In this document: positions 35,240 to 46,865 of the stretch, piece after piece
Layout of the letters: every line of letters starts with the position of its first letter
How positions within the stretch are numbered: position 1 is the stretch's first letter
Assembly: GCA_002221725.1 (NCBI GenBank)
Contig: NJFT01000004.1
Span: 372,001-436,000, forward strand
Length of the DNA: 64,000 bases
DNA from: Scedosporium boydii
Lineage: Eukaryota; Ascomycota; Sordariomycetes; Microascales; Microascaceae
Reading direction: 5' to 3'
Made by a program: the position numbers and the translations under genes
The notes under the pieces: model-generated
Database searches by the model: none
Seen by the model: the letters and a program-made list of their open reading frames with translations, nothing else
What the model was told of the DNA's origin: nothing

Positions 35240-36858
35240 TTAGAGTTTTCATATCTAGAAAGACTAGCTTACCTAAACTGAGGGCTATCTCTAGAGCTTT
35301 AGAAAGGTAGGTGAGGGTTAGTATATAAGGACCCTATCCTAGTCTCTTTAGATAGCGAAAGTATAGACTTAGATAACTTAAAGTCTAACATTAGCTTAGC
35401 ACTATTAGATAGCGAAGATATAGGTTTAGATAACTTACAGTCCAATATAGACTTGCCCTTACTTAATAAAGTAATAGCTAGTAGTAAGAGCAAAAGCTAA
35501 GGGGCTAGTAGTAGCTAAGAGAGGCTTAGCAAACTAGGTAGGTCAATTCCTACCTTAACCTAATAACCTATACTAATTAGCTGTCTTTAGAGCCTTAAAA
35601 AGATAAGCAAGCATTAATATAAGGGGTCTTTTTAGATAGCGAGGAGATAGACTTAGATAGCTTAGAGTCTAATACTAGTTTAGTACTATCAGATAATAAA
35701 AATAAAGGTTTAGATAACTCATAGTCTACAGTTAACTTACCCTCAATCGACAAAATTGCTCCTAGTAAGGATAAAAGCTAAGACCCTAGTAGCTAAGAGA
35801 GGCCTACTAAGCTAGGTAGGTCGATACTACATCTACTTAACTACTATACTAATTAATATTTAGTACTAGAGAGCTAAGCATTCTACCCCCCTTACAAACC
35901 TATTATAACATGTACAGAGGACTCTAAGACACAACAAGTTCTATCTCCACCCAACCCTAATATGCTACTAGATCCTCCCCCAGCCCCTCTACCCTGCTTA
36001 AATACTCGACCCCCCGAAGAACAGGTAACTAAAAATAAGAAAGACCTATATACTACTCCTAACAAGGTAATGGCTGTCCTAAAATGCGCTAATACTCCCT
36101 ATCGTAGTAAAGGCGAAGGCGAGGATAAGCACTGTTTATATACTCTAAGGCCGCTTAAAGATACTAGTAATAGTAGCAAGGATAAACCGCCCCCAATACC
36201 TGAGGAAGAAGACGATAACGAAGACGACGAGGACTACGATCCGGTATAGGATAAAGCAGTACCGCGATCACCCAAGTAATATAAGATGCCTACACCTTCA
36301 TCACATAGCACTTCCAGCGAGGATAGCGAGAGTAAGACAGAAACGCCTTTACGGCCATCTAAGCGTCAAAAGGTCTTACTAGTTTCTCGCCTTATATCAG
36401 TTAACTCAAAACATCCATCACTCCAAGCTAAATCAAGCTCGAAGGCTAAGCCTACTACTAGGTACCCTTCTTCTAACAGCTCATCGGACACAGATACTAG
36501 CGTAGGTCCTCAGGCCAAGTACGAAGAGTGGCCGCTTCAGAACATAATTCTAAAGCACGTAACTCAAGACCACAGGACAGTTTTTCAATTACAATTCGAG
36601 TAGGATTCACTTATTAGCAGGCAGGCTCGTAACCACAAATATATAAGCAAAGGTAAGGAGCACAAAGCGAAGGTGTAAAGGCACTTAGGGAAGGGAAGTA
36701 ACTTTACACGTAAAGAGGATGCACTACTTACTGATCTTAAGAGGGATGATCATCACCTCAGTTAGCATAAGATACACAAATAATTCACTAGCAAGTTTCC
36801 AGGGCAGAGTTGTAGCGCTCTACAGGTATGTTACTCTACAAAGCTCAAGGGCGGTTGA
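35240..36858 (+). pseudogene. SANT/Myb-like protein pseudogene with internal duplication
   Basis: From about 35632 to the natural TGA at 36856-36858 one frame is interrupted only by TAG/TAA at presumed Gln/Trp codons (36247, 36277, 36601 and others). The C-terminal part reads FTRKEDALLTDLKRDD, S-stop-HKIHK, KFPGQSCSALQV, matching the fungal SANT/Myb-like pattern (EEDxLLxxLKE...SWxxIxxxFPGRSxxALQVRYxTKLK) with Trp lost. Before it are a low-complexity acid stretch (EEEDDNEDDEDYDPV) and Ser-rich linkers. Two copies of a roughly 200-base unit (35340-35560, 35625-35835; LDSExIDLDxLxSN) lie upstream, the first one base out of frame. Likely a nuclear DNA-binding-type protein; family function unknown. 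Confidence 0.65.
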
Positions 36859-36970
36859 GTCCTGGAAATGGGGTTATGCGGCTGAAGCTTTCTAGTAAGC
36901 TTTCTTTGATTTATATAAAACTGCGAGTTGTCGATCGTTTTGTTTTATTTCAACACGGGTAATATGTAAC
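36859..36970. other. Short intergenic region with TATA-like stretch
   Basis: TTTATATAAAAC at 36910-36921 lies about 50 bases before the small ORF at 36971. Nothing else is recognisable. Confidence 0.35.
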
Positions 36971-37207
36971 ATGACGGCAGGCGAGCCGCGCGGCGCTGGC
37001 GAAAATTTAGATACAGTACTTAGGCTGTCTAAGCAAGCTGCCTACATCTCCAGCTATAACCTACGTCCTACACTCCTACCGGCGCTCCATAACCCATTGA
37101 TCTACTTCAGGAACAGATACTACTCTATCCTATCTACCATGTTTCTAAAGACCTACTTAAGCTCTACAATAGATCTATATCCCCCGTGCCACCCGAATGT
37201 AATTTAG
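36971..37207 (+). CDS. Small hypothetical ORF, doubtful
   Basis: 78 codons from ATG (MTAGEPRGAGENLDTV) to TAG, preceded at about 50 bases by a TATA-like sequence. The composition (Leu, Tyr, Pro, Ser) is not repetitive and CA/TG sites are present. I recognise no domain, signal peptide or membrane segment. It could be a fragment of a larger gene, since the following 200 bases have similar composition. It lies tail to tail with the HNH pseudogene. Confidence 0.25.
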   Translation: MTAGEPRGAGENLDTVLRLSKQAAYISSYNLRPTLLPALHNPLIYFRNRYYSILSTMFLKTYLSSTIDLYPPCHPNVI

Positions 37208-37416
37208 TCGCCGGGTCCAGGTACCATCAACCTCGATCCCAACAGCCGCAAGGCAAATCTATAATACTTAACCTTTCAAATGCACCTACAGAAAACCGTC
37301 GTCTCCGCTAACCTGTCGCCCAAGAATCAGGTCAGTAAAATAACCCTAGAACATTAGCGGCGTAATGGAACCGTTGCTAATATATAAAGCCAGTTGCCAT
37401 CGGGATGAATTGTTGT
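37208..37416. other. Intergenic, no feature recognised
   Basis: Normal-GC sequence downstream of both the small ORF and the HNH pseudogene. I see no open frame worth reporting. Confidence 0.4.
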
Positions 37417-38671
37417 CTAAATACAGACAGGACCATCCAGCCAACCTCCTAGGCCAAGCTTCAGGAAGCGGTCTAGCTCAGTAGACCCATCTTCCCAGAC
37501 ACCTTTCTCCTCTATATCCCAGAGCAGCACGTCGATATAGTCTCCCACTACTAAGAGGTGCAGAATATAACCAATAACACAATAGATTGCCAGAAGCCAT
37601 AGAGAAGGAGGATCAATAGTCTAACTATTAGTTAGATAGAGTATATATATGATAGGGAGGGCTGGGTCCTAAAAGATATATCAGGGAAGAAACAAATCAA
37701 TCTAGTAGGTATAGAGGTTAGAGAGAGGCTTAAAGAATATTTAGAAGTCTCTAAAGAAGTTATAGAGACTATAGGTAAGGGTAATAGCATTACATAGCTA
37801 GTCAATATCAGGGCCTTTGATCAGATACTGGATTCTACTATTAAACATATTAAGAATCGAGAGTATAGCTTCTTTAGAAAGATCCTGAGGAGAATGTTAG
37901 CTATTAGACTAAGCTTAGACAATAGGGCACATACTAGTTAAGTACCTACAGTAGCCTTCATTAGAGAATGTAGAAGGATATAAGCTACTTCCAGGACATT
38001 AAATAGGTTTAAGTCTTCAACTAGTAATGTTCTATTATCATCTTGAGCGTCATCCCTGCTTTTTCTAAAGCGGATTGCCGCTTTGACCTGATCGTACTTT
38101 TGTAATATTATGTACTGATGGCGGTCGCGTATTAGACAATCATCCTGAAGCGCGGACACTCGGTCGGGCGTTCCGATAAAATCTCGTGCTCCTCTTTGCA
38201 CCACCTAGACTGCCGAGTAGTATACGGGGGACGGCTAGGGCGTCTTTTTAGTAGAGGCTTTTACTAGAAAGGCATCAGCAACGGGCCGGGCGTGAGATAA
38301 CTCCTTAGAGTCTTACAAGGTAAGAAGAAATTATCTAGGAGATAGTCTGCGAAACTGAAGAAAGTAGAGCGGAGCTGTTCTAAGTTAGTGGATTCTTCCC
38401 TATCGATCGAGAGCGACATGGCCTAGAAAAAGGCACGCAGAAAGTTATCTCGGGATTCTTTAGAAAGTGCATATTCGTAGGTGAAGCGGACGAGCCGGGC
38501 GGGGTTGTAGGGTCGACTATTGCTTATCGTAGCCTCGAAATATGTGATAATATAGTAGAATTTGCGCTTAATTTTATCGCGCTGGTCTGCACTCAGTGGT
38601 GTGGTTGTCGAGAAGTCGAGAACACCTTCGAGAGACGATTGATGGCGGTGGAGAGGTGACGGGCCCGCCAT
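37417..38671 (-). pseudogene. HNH-nuclease-family protein pseudogene (HNH_2 type), RIP-inactivated
   Basis: Starts MAGPSPLHRH at 38671. The N-terminal part has the helical DQRDKIKRKFYYIITYFEA and DNFFLP segments; one intron (38264-38316, GTAAGA...CTAG, 53 bases) joins it to KASTKKTP. The HNH region follows: GTPDRVSALQDDCLIRDRHQ, then FNVLEVAYILLHSLM; later, after a frame change, NMFNSRIQYLIKGPDID, NAITLTYSLYNFF; and a C-terminal block, IDPPS...GDYIDVLL...LGLGGWLDG. Stops at CAG positions (after RAFF, KKTP and YSAV) are C-to-T. Catalytic residues are lost: VAHILPHS has become VAYILLHS, and the His after ITLT is Tyr. Full-length relatives are common fungal HNH-domain proteins of unknown role. 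Confidence 0.85.
38264..38316 (-). other. Intron of the HNH pseudogene, splice signals intact
   Basis: 53 bases, donor GTAAGA, CTGAT branch-like site, acceptor TTTCTAG. Removing it restores the frame from FFLP to KASTKKTP exactly, which supports the gene model and shows that the sequence did not come through a spliced mRNA. Confidence 0.8.
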
Positions 38672-39025
38672 TATATGGTTTCCAAGGGATTTAGATGGGT
38701 AATGCTAAGGCTGATACTCAGGATCTCCTAAAATGAGTAAGGATGTAGTCTTGTCATATAGCTTCGTAAAGAGGCGTAGATGAAGACAATATTTACTGAA
38801 CATGCCACTCTAGATACTTTCGACCGCTGGAACCTGCAGTAGGCCCGCGGCCAGTACTTCGTAAAGCCAGCCTACTAGAAACTCCGGCATCTCCCAACTT
38901 ACCTATTATGTAATCCGGACCCACGAGAGAGGTAAGTTTTTACTAGTCTTCAGTTTGCTGGCTTTCTCGTGCCTACTTGTAGATCCCGAGCACCCTTTAA
39001 CTCTTGTAGTAGAAAGAGCAGTAAT
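38672..39025. promoter_or_regulatory. Divergent intergenic region between HNH and BTB genes
   Basis: 354 bases between two divergent starts, so it must once have held both promoters. A GTAAGT donor at 38933-38938 and a TTGTAG acceptor near 38979-38984 could be a 5' UTR intron of the BTB gene. No clear TATA or CCAAT box. Confidence 0.4.
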
Positions 39026-40571
39026 ATGGACGATAGATCTTACTATAAATTGGATCCTAACGGAGACGTCATTCTTATTTTGCAAAATCCGAATGCGTCC
39101 TTTCCCATCTGGCCCGAAGAAGACAATTTCGATTTCTTACACTCCAGCTCTAGCGGTCAGATGAAGAAGAAAATAAAGAAGAAGGAGAAGAAGGATGAGG
39201 AGGAGAAGAAGCAAACGAAGAAGGAGAAGAAGAAGCTAAAAAAGAAGGAGATAGAGAAGCAAAAAAAGAAGGAGAGAGAGAACATGTAGATAGGTATATC
39301 CGTCAAAAGATGTCAAAAAATGAGTTCTGTCGCTAACCCTCACACAGAATCTGAACTGCCCGTTGTAGTCAGATCTGCCTTCCGTACCGGTTCTGGTTCC
39401 GGAGCAGAACCGGAACCGCCCGTGGACGATGAACCACAGATTGAGGCAGACCTACCTCTTAAAGTAGAGGCCAATTCTCCCGTGGAAGCTGACACCGCCG
39501 TGGGAGTCGAGCCGTTCGTCAAAACCGACCCTCCCGCTGACGCCGAACCACTCGCCAATCCTCTAGTAGAAGTCGATTCTCCTGAGGAGGCTAGTTCATA
39601 TATCCAAGAGTCAGAAGCATTAGAACTGCGACTATGTGTCTCCTCAAGGCACTTAATATTAGCCTCTCCCTACTTCAAGAAACATTTAAGCCATGCCTGG
39701 GAGAAACCCACCGCTGCTACAGGTGGGATCTGGCATATTTATACGAGTGACTGGGATGCGGAAGCGTTTATGGCCGTAATATACGTTATTTATGGCCTTA
39801 ATCGGAACGTGCCTAGAGATGTTAGTCTAGGTATGCTAGCAAAGATAGCTGCTGTCGTGGACTATTACAAGTGCCATGAGGCGATTGAAGTAGTCTTGGA
39901 GGCGTGGCTCCGGAAACTTGAGGATCAGCTTCCTACACAGCCCAACAGAGAGCTTTCCCTATGGCTTTATGTCTCTTACATATTTCACCAGGCCGACATC
40001 TTCGAGAAAGTGTCTAAGGTTGCTATAGAACAAAGCTAAGGACAGCTTCAAACATTTAATATGCCAATTACACACATCATTGGCAAGTAGCTCTGAAGGC
40101 ATTCTCTAAGTGATCTAATAGCTAACTCGCTCAGTAGATAAGATCAATCGCCACCGACAAAATTTAGCCGATCAGATCATTTCTGAACTCAATAGTCTTG
40201 TCTCATATCTTCGCGATGACCATGGATGCTCTTTTGAGTGTTCATCAATTCTTCTTGGTGCTCTTTTGAAGGGAATGAAAGCGAAAGGTCTCCTCAGCCC
40301 ACGACCTGACATACTCTCGGAACATAGCGTCGCAGACATCATCCAAAGAGTGCGTGGTTTTCAGTCTCCCGAGTGGAAGCAAAAAGGTGCTTTCAGCACA
40401 TCAGACCGGCACTGCTGCAGCCTTTCGTCCTTCGTCGAATCGAGAATGAGTAATTGCAGAGTGGAAGGGTTGAGGCTATCTTACCTGGACTCGAAGCACT
40501 GGCGATTATTCGCACACGTCGAAATTTCTCCTCTTGAGATATTTCCCCGACAACGATTATTCGAGGGCTGA
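39026..40571 (+). pseudogene. BTB/POZ-type fungal protein gene with two nonsense codons
   Basis: Start ATG 39026 (MDDRSYYKLDPNGDVILIL) fits the typical start of these fungal BTB proteins, where DPxGDVxLxL is the first BTB strand. A Lys/Glu tract (39160-39285) and an acidic Pro/Glu linker follow, then the rest of the domain: LRLCVSSRHLILASPYFKK, WDAEAFMAVIYVIYGLNR, LAKIAAVVDYYKCHEA. The same frame holds stops at 39287 (TAG) and 40037 (TAA), both explicable as CAG/CAA to TAG/TAA. An intron at 40083-40134 (GCAAGT donor, GCTAAC branch, CTCAG) restores VDKINRHRQ and the family C-terminus (CSFECSSILLGAL, RVRGFQSPEW). BTB domains mediate protein-protein contacts; the function of this family is unknown. 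Selenocysteine-like readthrough is not suggested. Confidence 0.72.
40083..40134 (+). other. GC-AG intron in the BTB gene
   Basis: 52 bases; donor GCAAGT (not GT), branch GCTAAC 10 bases before the acceptor CTCAG. Splicing links codon ATT-G with TA-GAT and moves the reading frame exactly onto the C-terminal exon. GC donors are rare but known in fungi. Confidence 0.65.
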
Positions 40572-40742
40572 GAGCATTCCTTATTGAGGACATTTCGATA
40601 GCGAGGTCTACTCAACGACGTCGAAATTTCTCCCCTTGACGATTATTCGAGGACCTAGAATATTCCCTATTATGGACATTTCGATAGCGAGGTCTACTCT
40701 ACTATAACGACATTTCTCTACTTGAGAAATATCTCTAACGAG
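40517..40742 (+). repeat. Tandem repeat of about 100 bases at the 3' end of the BTB gene
   Basis: Units begin CGTCGAAATTTCTCC at 40517 and 40619; a third, partial and diverged, starts near 40706. Each carries CATTTCGATAGCGAGGTCTA and CGATTATTCGAGG. The first unit overlaps the last codons of the BTB frame, so the present C-terminus (HVEISPLEIF...) may be repeat-derived. RIP increases from the first unit to the third. Confidence 0.75.
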
Positions 40743-41249
40743 GATATTATTCTAAGAAGCCCTAAACCTTTAAGATAATAAGGTAAGAAGAGGTTATTAT
40801 TATTCTAGAAGTTAATAAATAAGTCTAAGAAATTAAAGAGGAATTACTAAAATAATTTAGTACCCTGATACAGGCAGACTTATTATATAAAGAATACTAT
40901 AACAAAGCCTACCTATAATATTACTAGATGCTAATGTTACTATAGTAGCTACTATATAAGTAAGAACTAGGAAAAACTGACTCTGCTAGAAGGTGTAAAG
41001 TGTAGCTTGCTAACTTATTGATTAGCTACTATACTATAATAGAAAAAGAAGAAGAAAGAAAGGTACTTTGGGAAATAATTGAAAACCTAGAGGAAGAAGT
41101 ACTTTAGCAAGTCCTAGAAATGAAAAGGGAGAAACTAGACCTAAGGTAGCTAGAATAGGAAGCTACCTAGTACTTTGAGGATCTGCAAAGTATAACTAAA
41201 TAATAGATTAGATACTTAGAAACCCTGAAAAACTAAGGGCTAGAATTTA

Positions 41250-43810
41250 GACTAGAACTATAAACCTCTTATCTATAAAGTAATTATATAAATAGTAAAG
41301 ATTTATAAATATAAATTAAATAATAAAGAAAAGAATTCTAAAGTTATAAGGTTCTTATTATAGAGCTTATAATAGACCTTAGGTATTAAGTAAACTAATA
41401 ATATAGTAAACTTTAATAAAAAATTAATATCTTAAAAAGAAGGGCTAACTTTATAAAAGAAACCTTTTAGAGGATTAAAAATAAGTATAAAGTAAGGCTC
41501 TATATTAAAGTTAAATAGCTTAAAGGAACTACTATAGACCTCGATATAAGAATTAATAATATAGAAGGAGAAAGCCTAAGATAAGATAAGAAACTCTATA
41601 AAGAACTTAATAAAGAAATTACTAAGTAACTAGAACTTACTTATAACTTATTTAATACTAAGGAGGAAGTACTAGAATTAAGGAAGATCTAGTAGGTATA
41701 GTATAAAGAAATTAAGAGACTTTAGTAATAGTTAGCTACCTTATAAAGATAATAACAAGATAGTATATTATTAATTATAAAAGAAGTTACCTAAAGAATA
41801 AGACTAGGACCCTAAGAAAATATATAAGAAATAAATATTATAGAAGGACTATAGATCTACTACCTAAAAGTATTAGTTACTCTAGTAGGATAAGAGTTCT
41901 TAGCTTTAGTAAATAATAAAATATAAGAAAACTTTATCTTATTAATAATAGTTAATAAATTAGAATTCTTATAAATTACTAAGAATTAGCTATATACTTT
42001 AAATGTATATAATAGAATACTAGTTAAATATAAAGGTAGGATAGTAAGTACTAAGACTATATACCTTAGTATTATTATTACTAAATATAATAACTATATT
42101 TCTTTTAATATTATCAAGATAGTTAACTATTTTATAGTATTTAAGATACTATAACTATAAATAAGAAACCTATAAATTAATTAAGTAACTAATTAGCTTA
42201 CTTAGAATAAGACTAAGTAAGGCCTAGGAATAGAAAATAATTTAGCTACTAAGTAATATTAACTAGAAGAGTTACCTTTAAGTAAGCTAAAAGCCTTTAG
42301 AATAATAATCTACTTTAAAGTACTTATTATAAAAGATTTAAACTACCTACTAAAAGGAAGAAAATATAAATAAGTATATATAATATAAGCTATAATAAGC
42401 TTTAAAACCCTACTAATAGTAAAAGAAATACTATAGTATATACTAAAAGAATACTAGAAATATAGTAAGATATTTACTAAAAAACTAGAAACTAGATTAT
42501 TAGAATATAGCTAATAAGATTATAAAATACTCTTAAAAGAAGGTATAAAACTAAAGTATATACCTATCTATAACCTTAATAAAATATAGCTTAAAGTACT
42601 ATAAGAATATATTAAAGAAATAATAAAGAAAGGATATATTTAACTATTAATATTATTAACTAGATATCTTATCTTCTTTATACTAAAGAAAAATAGAAAA
42701 TTATAAATATATATAGATTATTAGTAGCTAAATAATATTATAGTTAAGAACTAATAACTACTACCCTTAATCTCTAAATTATAAGACAGGCTCTAAGGAG
42801 CCTAGTAGTTTATAATATTAGACTTAAAGAGGGTATATAACTTAATCTATATTAAGAAAGGTAATAAGTAGAAGATAGCCTTTTAAATATATTATAGCTA
42901 CTTTAAATACTTAGTTATACTTTTTAAATTAACTAATACTCTAGTAAGTTTCTAGATAATAATTAACTATATTCTATAAAAATATCTAGACTAGTTTATA
43001 GTAGTATATCTTAATAATATCTTTATCTATTTAAAGATACTTAAAGAATATAAGGAATATATATATAAGGTCCTATAAAAGCTAGAGGAAGCTAAACTTC
43101 TAATTGAAATCACTAAGTACAAATTCTACAAGTAAGAAGTAGACTTTCTTAGATATACTATCTAACTAGGCGAAATCTAAATATAAGAATTAAAGGTTAA
43201 AGCTATCTTAGAATAGCTAATATTAATAAATATTATAAAAGTTAGAGGATTTCTTAAATTCTTTAACTTCTACTAAAGATTCCTAAAAAACTATAGTAAA
43301 AAAGTTAAAGTACTTACTAACTTAATAAAAAAAATAAACCTTTTAAATAAGGATCTAAGAAATAGAAGGTATTCTAAGAAGCTAAGTAAGCTATTAGTAA
43401 ATAACTAGTTCTTAGAGAAGTAAACTCTATAAAACTATTCAAAATCAAAATAGATACCTTAGACTATAGTATAAGAATATAACTAGAGTAGTAAGATAAA
43501 GATAATAAAGTTTAACTTATAACTTTTATATCTAAAAAGCTTAGTAGACTAGAACTATAATATACTATACTAGATAAAGAACTTATAGCTATTATTAAAG
43601 CTTTTAAGGAATAGAGATACTACCTAGTTAGTACTAAGTACTTTATTATAATCTACTTAGACTATAAGAACCTTATAGGATTTATAATAATTAAGGAACT
43701 TAATTAATAACAAATCTAATAAGTAGAAGAACTATTAGAGTATAACTTTAAGATTATATATATTAAAGGAAAAGTAAATAGAAGGGTAGATACTTTAAGT
43801 AGATATCTTA
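41250..43810 (+). pseudogene. A3 protease, RT and RNase H remnant
   Basis: RT reads VVYLNNIFIYLKILKEYKEY at 43001-43060 (Asp-Asp to Asn-Asn), then the connection KYKFYK-stop-EVDFLRYTI. RNase H near 43560-43680 reads LDKELIAIIKAFKE. All stops are TAA/TAG. Homologous position by position to A1 (minus). Confidence 0.78.
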
Positions 43811-43959
43811 ACTACTTTTAGAAAATACTAAAGGAAGTATAGATAGTATTATACTATAATAATAAAGAAAACCTATAATAAATTATAATAAGCTATTAAG
43901 TTAAGTAGAACCTAGAACTACTTAAAGAAATTAAAAAAAACTAGAAAAATTATAGATTA

Positions 43960-45303
43960 TATTATTATAAGGACCTATTAAACTACCTTAATATAAAGAA
44001 AAGAAGTAGTATATAGTATAGGGATAATAAAGTAATAGTAACTAGTAGTCTTATTAATTATATCTTTAAAGGAATATATAAGTTACTATTATATAGCTAC
44101 CTAAGCTTTAAAAGAACCCTCTAGATCTTTAAAAGAAACTACTAGATAGATTATAGTATTAAAGACCTTAAGTTTCTTATTAATATATATAAATACTATA
44201 TATAAAATAAGATATCCTAATATAAGCCTTATAGGAGGCTATAACCTATACTAATACTAGAAGTATTATAGTAAAAGATTACTATCGACTTTATTATTAA
44301 ACTACTAAAGTTAAAGGACCTAGCTATAGGAACTAAATATAATAGTATTATAGTAATTATTAATAGGCTAATAAAGTATATTTACTTTATACTCTATAAT
44401 AAAACTATAAAAATATTATAATTTACTAAACTATTCCTCTAAATAGTAATAGTAAATTATAACCTATTAGAGGAGATTAACTTAAATAGAAGTAATATAT
44501 TTATCTTTTACTTCTAGTAAAGCTTATTAGATAAAATAGGAATTAACTATAAACTAGCTATAATATATTACCTAGAAATATAAAAATAAATTAAATAGAT
44601 AAATTAAATATTTAAGATCTATCTATAGTACTATATTAACTAGGAATAGAATAACTAAGTATCTTTATTACCCTTTATATAAAGGGCCTATAATATAAAT
44701 ATCTTAGAAAATACTAAAATATTACTATTTTATATAAACTATAATATTAAACCTTAAGTAGGCTTTAAGCTAGTAGGAATAAAACCCTAGGTAGAATAAG
44801 TAATTATTATTATAAATAAAATAAAAGAGTTATATAAATAACTTATTAAAGAAAACTAGTTTATATAATAATATATAAAATATTATATAAACTAAAAATA
44901 GATTAAGGAACTGACCTTTAAAAGAGGGAGTAAAGTCTAGTTATTTTAAAAGAAACTAAGAACTAAAGACCTTTAAATTAAAATAATATAACTAAGTAAT
45001 AAGCTTAATTATAAAAAGCTAGGACTTTTCCTAGTTAAAAAAAAAGTCTTAAAAGTTAATTATAAACTTAAGCTACTAGAAGGTATAGAAAACTATTTAA
45101 TATTCTATATAGCTTTACTTAAACTAGCTTATAAAAGTATATTACTTAGAAAATTAATATAAATTTAAGTAGAAAAAGAAGGAATTTTTAAAATAGAAAA
45201 GATCTTAAACTTAAGAGATAAAGAAGGAATTATAAAATACTTAATTAAGTAAAAAAATTATAAAATAAATAAAAATATATAAGAGCCTATTAAGTATTTA
45301 ATA
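43960..45303 (+). pseudogene. A3 integrase and chromodomain remnant
   Basis: The zinc-domain region is near 43970-44180; the core lies between 44270 and 44670. The linker (LKLAYKSILLRK equivalent, about 45118-45155) and chromodomain end (EPIKYL, 45286-45303) are clear. Nonfunctional. Confidence 0.7.
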
Positions 45304-45329
45304 GGAAGCTAGCAACTTCTTACTACATT

Positions 45330-45620
45330 TTATTAGAAGAACCTAATAAAACTAAGGGATCTAGTAGCACTAGATCTAGTAGTAGGCTCTAATCAATCTC
45401 TAAGTCAGGCACCAAGGAGGCAGCCTCAGTAGCATTCTCCTTAGCAACCTGCTCTATCCCTAGCCTAATAATCTCTAGCGCCTTCTTTTTATAAAGCTCT
45501 TTCTCCCTCTTAAGATAGCTAGTACAGGACATAGCTACATTGAGAGCAGCAAGGTAGCAAGCAATGTCTACCTCTACCTCCTATTCTTTACAGTTAAGGT
45601 AGGACTGCTCCTATTTAAGA
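45330..45620 (-). pseudogene. Opposite-strand ORF in A3, best-preserved copy
   Basis: The minus frame reads EVDIACYLAALNVAMSCT, then KREKELYKKKALEIIRLGIE, then NATEAASL, DLEID-stop-SLLLDL and LLDPLVLLGSSN, with only one TAG (the Trp position of EIDWSLL, intact TGG in A2). More CA/TG sites remain here than in the neighbouring pol or LTR. Clearly the same protein as in A1, A2 and B4. Confidence 0.6.
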
Positions 45621-46040
45621 TGATCAACTATAGCTTATTAGAAGAGGGGAACTTATTAAAGAACTACAGGGAGCCACTACTTATAAGTAGAATCAGTCAT
45701 GCTACCAGCATTATAGTTAGGGTATTTAAGATAGATGTAACTATTATAGTAGGACTACCTCTCACAAACTATATAGTCTCGAGGAGTTTTTATATTAAAA
45801 TAAAAAGAATATTTAAACATTTTAAAAAGATACTATTTAGCTAAGAGGTTATCAATAGTCTAAGCTAGGTAATTACAATCAACCTAGAAAGACCTAGGAT
45901 ACAATTTGATAATATAACTAAATATATTACTAGTTAAAAGAAATATAGAAGGGAAGAAAAAATATTTACTTAAAGGAGGAATATAAAAAGATTAAACTAA
46001 TAAGTCTTTAAAGATAAAGACTAAAGAAGAGGGGAAATTA

Positions 46041-46480
46041 TATTACGACCTAGCTATAATATAAGCTACGAGGAAAGTAGTAAGTAATAGTAAAACTATA
46101 GAATAATATATAATTATAGGAAGCTTAATTAAATAGTTAAGGACTAACTAATTAATAATTAAATAAAAGGAGTCTAACTAATTAGTTAGTTAAGGACTAT
46201 CTAACTAATAAAAGCAACTAGTATTAAAGATAGATAGAGGAATAGTCTATATAAGCTATAATAGATTCCCTATATCTAGTATATTCCTCTAGACTCTTTA
46301 GTAATCAATATAAATTACAACTATATCTTACACTTATATATATACTTCTTAACTATATTATTATAAATACTACTTAGTTACCTTACTTACCTTATTAAAC
46401 AGGCACCCTTGACCCTTACACTAGCTATATCTACTAATATCTTATTAATTAACTAGTCTCCTAATATTAGGATCGTAATA
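46041..46480 (+). repeat. A3 LTR, RIP-mutated
   Basis: 440 bases, TATTACGACCTAGCT...TAGGATCGTAATA, preceded by the element's purine tract. TATA-like TATATAAGC at about 46248. Confidence 0.85.
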
Positions 46481-46865
46481 AAAAGGAAATTAGAAAGAGA
46501 AGGAACTTATAAGTAGAATTTATAATTTCTTTAGTATTATAGTTTATATAATAAAGGAGGATATAATAATTATAGTAAGATTGTTCCTCTTAAATAATAT
46601 ACTCCTAGGGAGTATAAGAATTAAAATAAATTATATACTTAAGTATTTTAAAAAAATACTAATAAAAAAAAATATTATCTATAGCTTAAGCTAAATACTT
46701 ACAACTAATCTTAAAAGTTATTATATTAGACAATCAAGACTTAGTAATTATAGTAAGATATAATAAAATAAAGATAAAAAGAGAAAAAGAACTTACTAGG
46801 AAGAAGGCTAAGAAATTAGAGCTAATAGGTCTTTAGAGACAAAGACTAAAGGAGAGGGGAAATCA
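46481..46865 (+). mobile_element. 3'-terminal internal piece of a second A-type element
   Basis: Aligns, reversed, with 17979-18300 of A1 (ATAATTATAGTAAGATTG, then ACTAAAGGAGAGGGGAAATCA) and ends in the purine tract before the LTR at 46866. It directly follows the LTR of A3, giving LTR - short 3' internal piece - LTR. Confidence 0.75.

Larger units (their letters stand above)
40772..46040 (+). mobile_element. A3: 5'-truncated A-family gypsy element, plus strand
   Basis: Begins inside the charged gag segment (equivalent to A1 near 23410) and has no 5' LTR. Order: charged coiled coil (40780-41260), protease (about 41860-41970), RT with YLNN at 43007-43018, RNase H (43390-43810), integrase (43960-44900), chromodomain (45184-45303, KILNLRDKEGIIKYLIK), opposite-strand ORF, purine tract GAAGAGGGGAAATTA (46026-46040), LTR. 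RIP-mutated throughout, least in 45330-45720. Confidence 0.85.

Noticed and set aside
35299..35493. 64-codon minus frame with LSKxISSLS repeats
   Set aside because: Antisense of the duplicated unit in the SANT-like pseudogene.
39340..39558. 72-codon minus frame
   Set aside because: Antisense of the acidic Pro/Glu linker of the BTB gene.
40393..40593. 66-codon minus frame
   Set aside because: Antisense of the BTB C-terminal exon and the 100-base repeat.
45620..45844. 74-codon plus frame (MINYSLLEEG) in A3
   Set aside because: Sense strand of the region opposite the antisense ORF; similar sense text exists in A1, but it is not continuous with pol and changes frame. I prefer the antisense reading, with some doubt.
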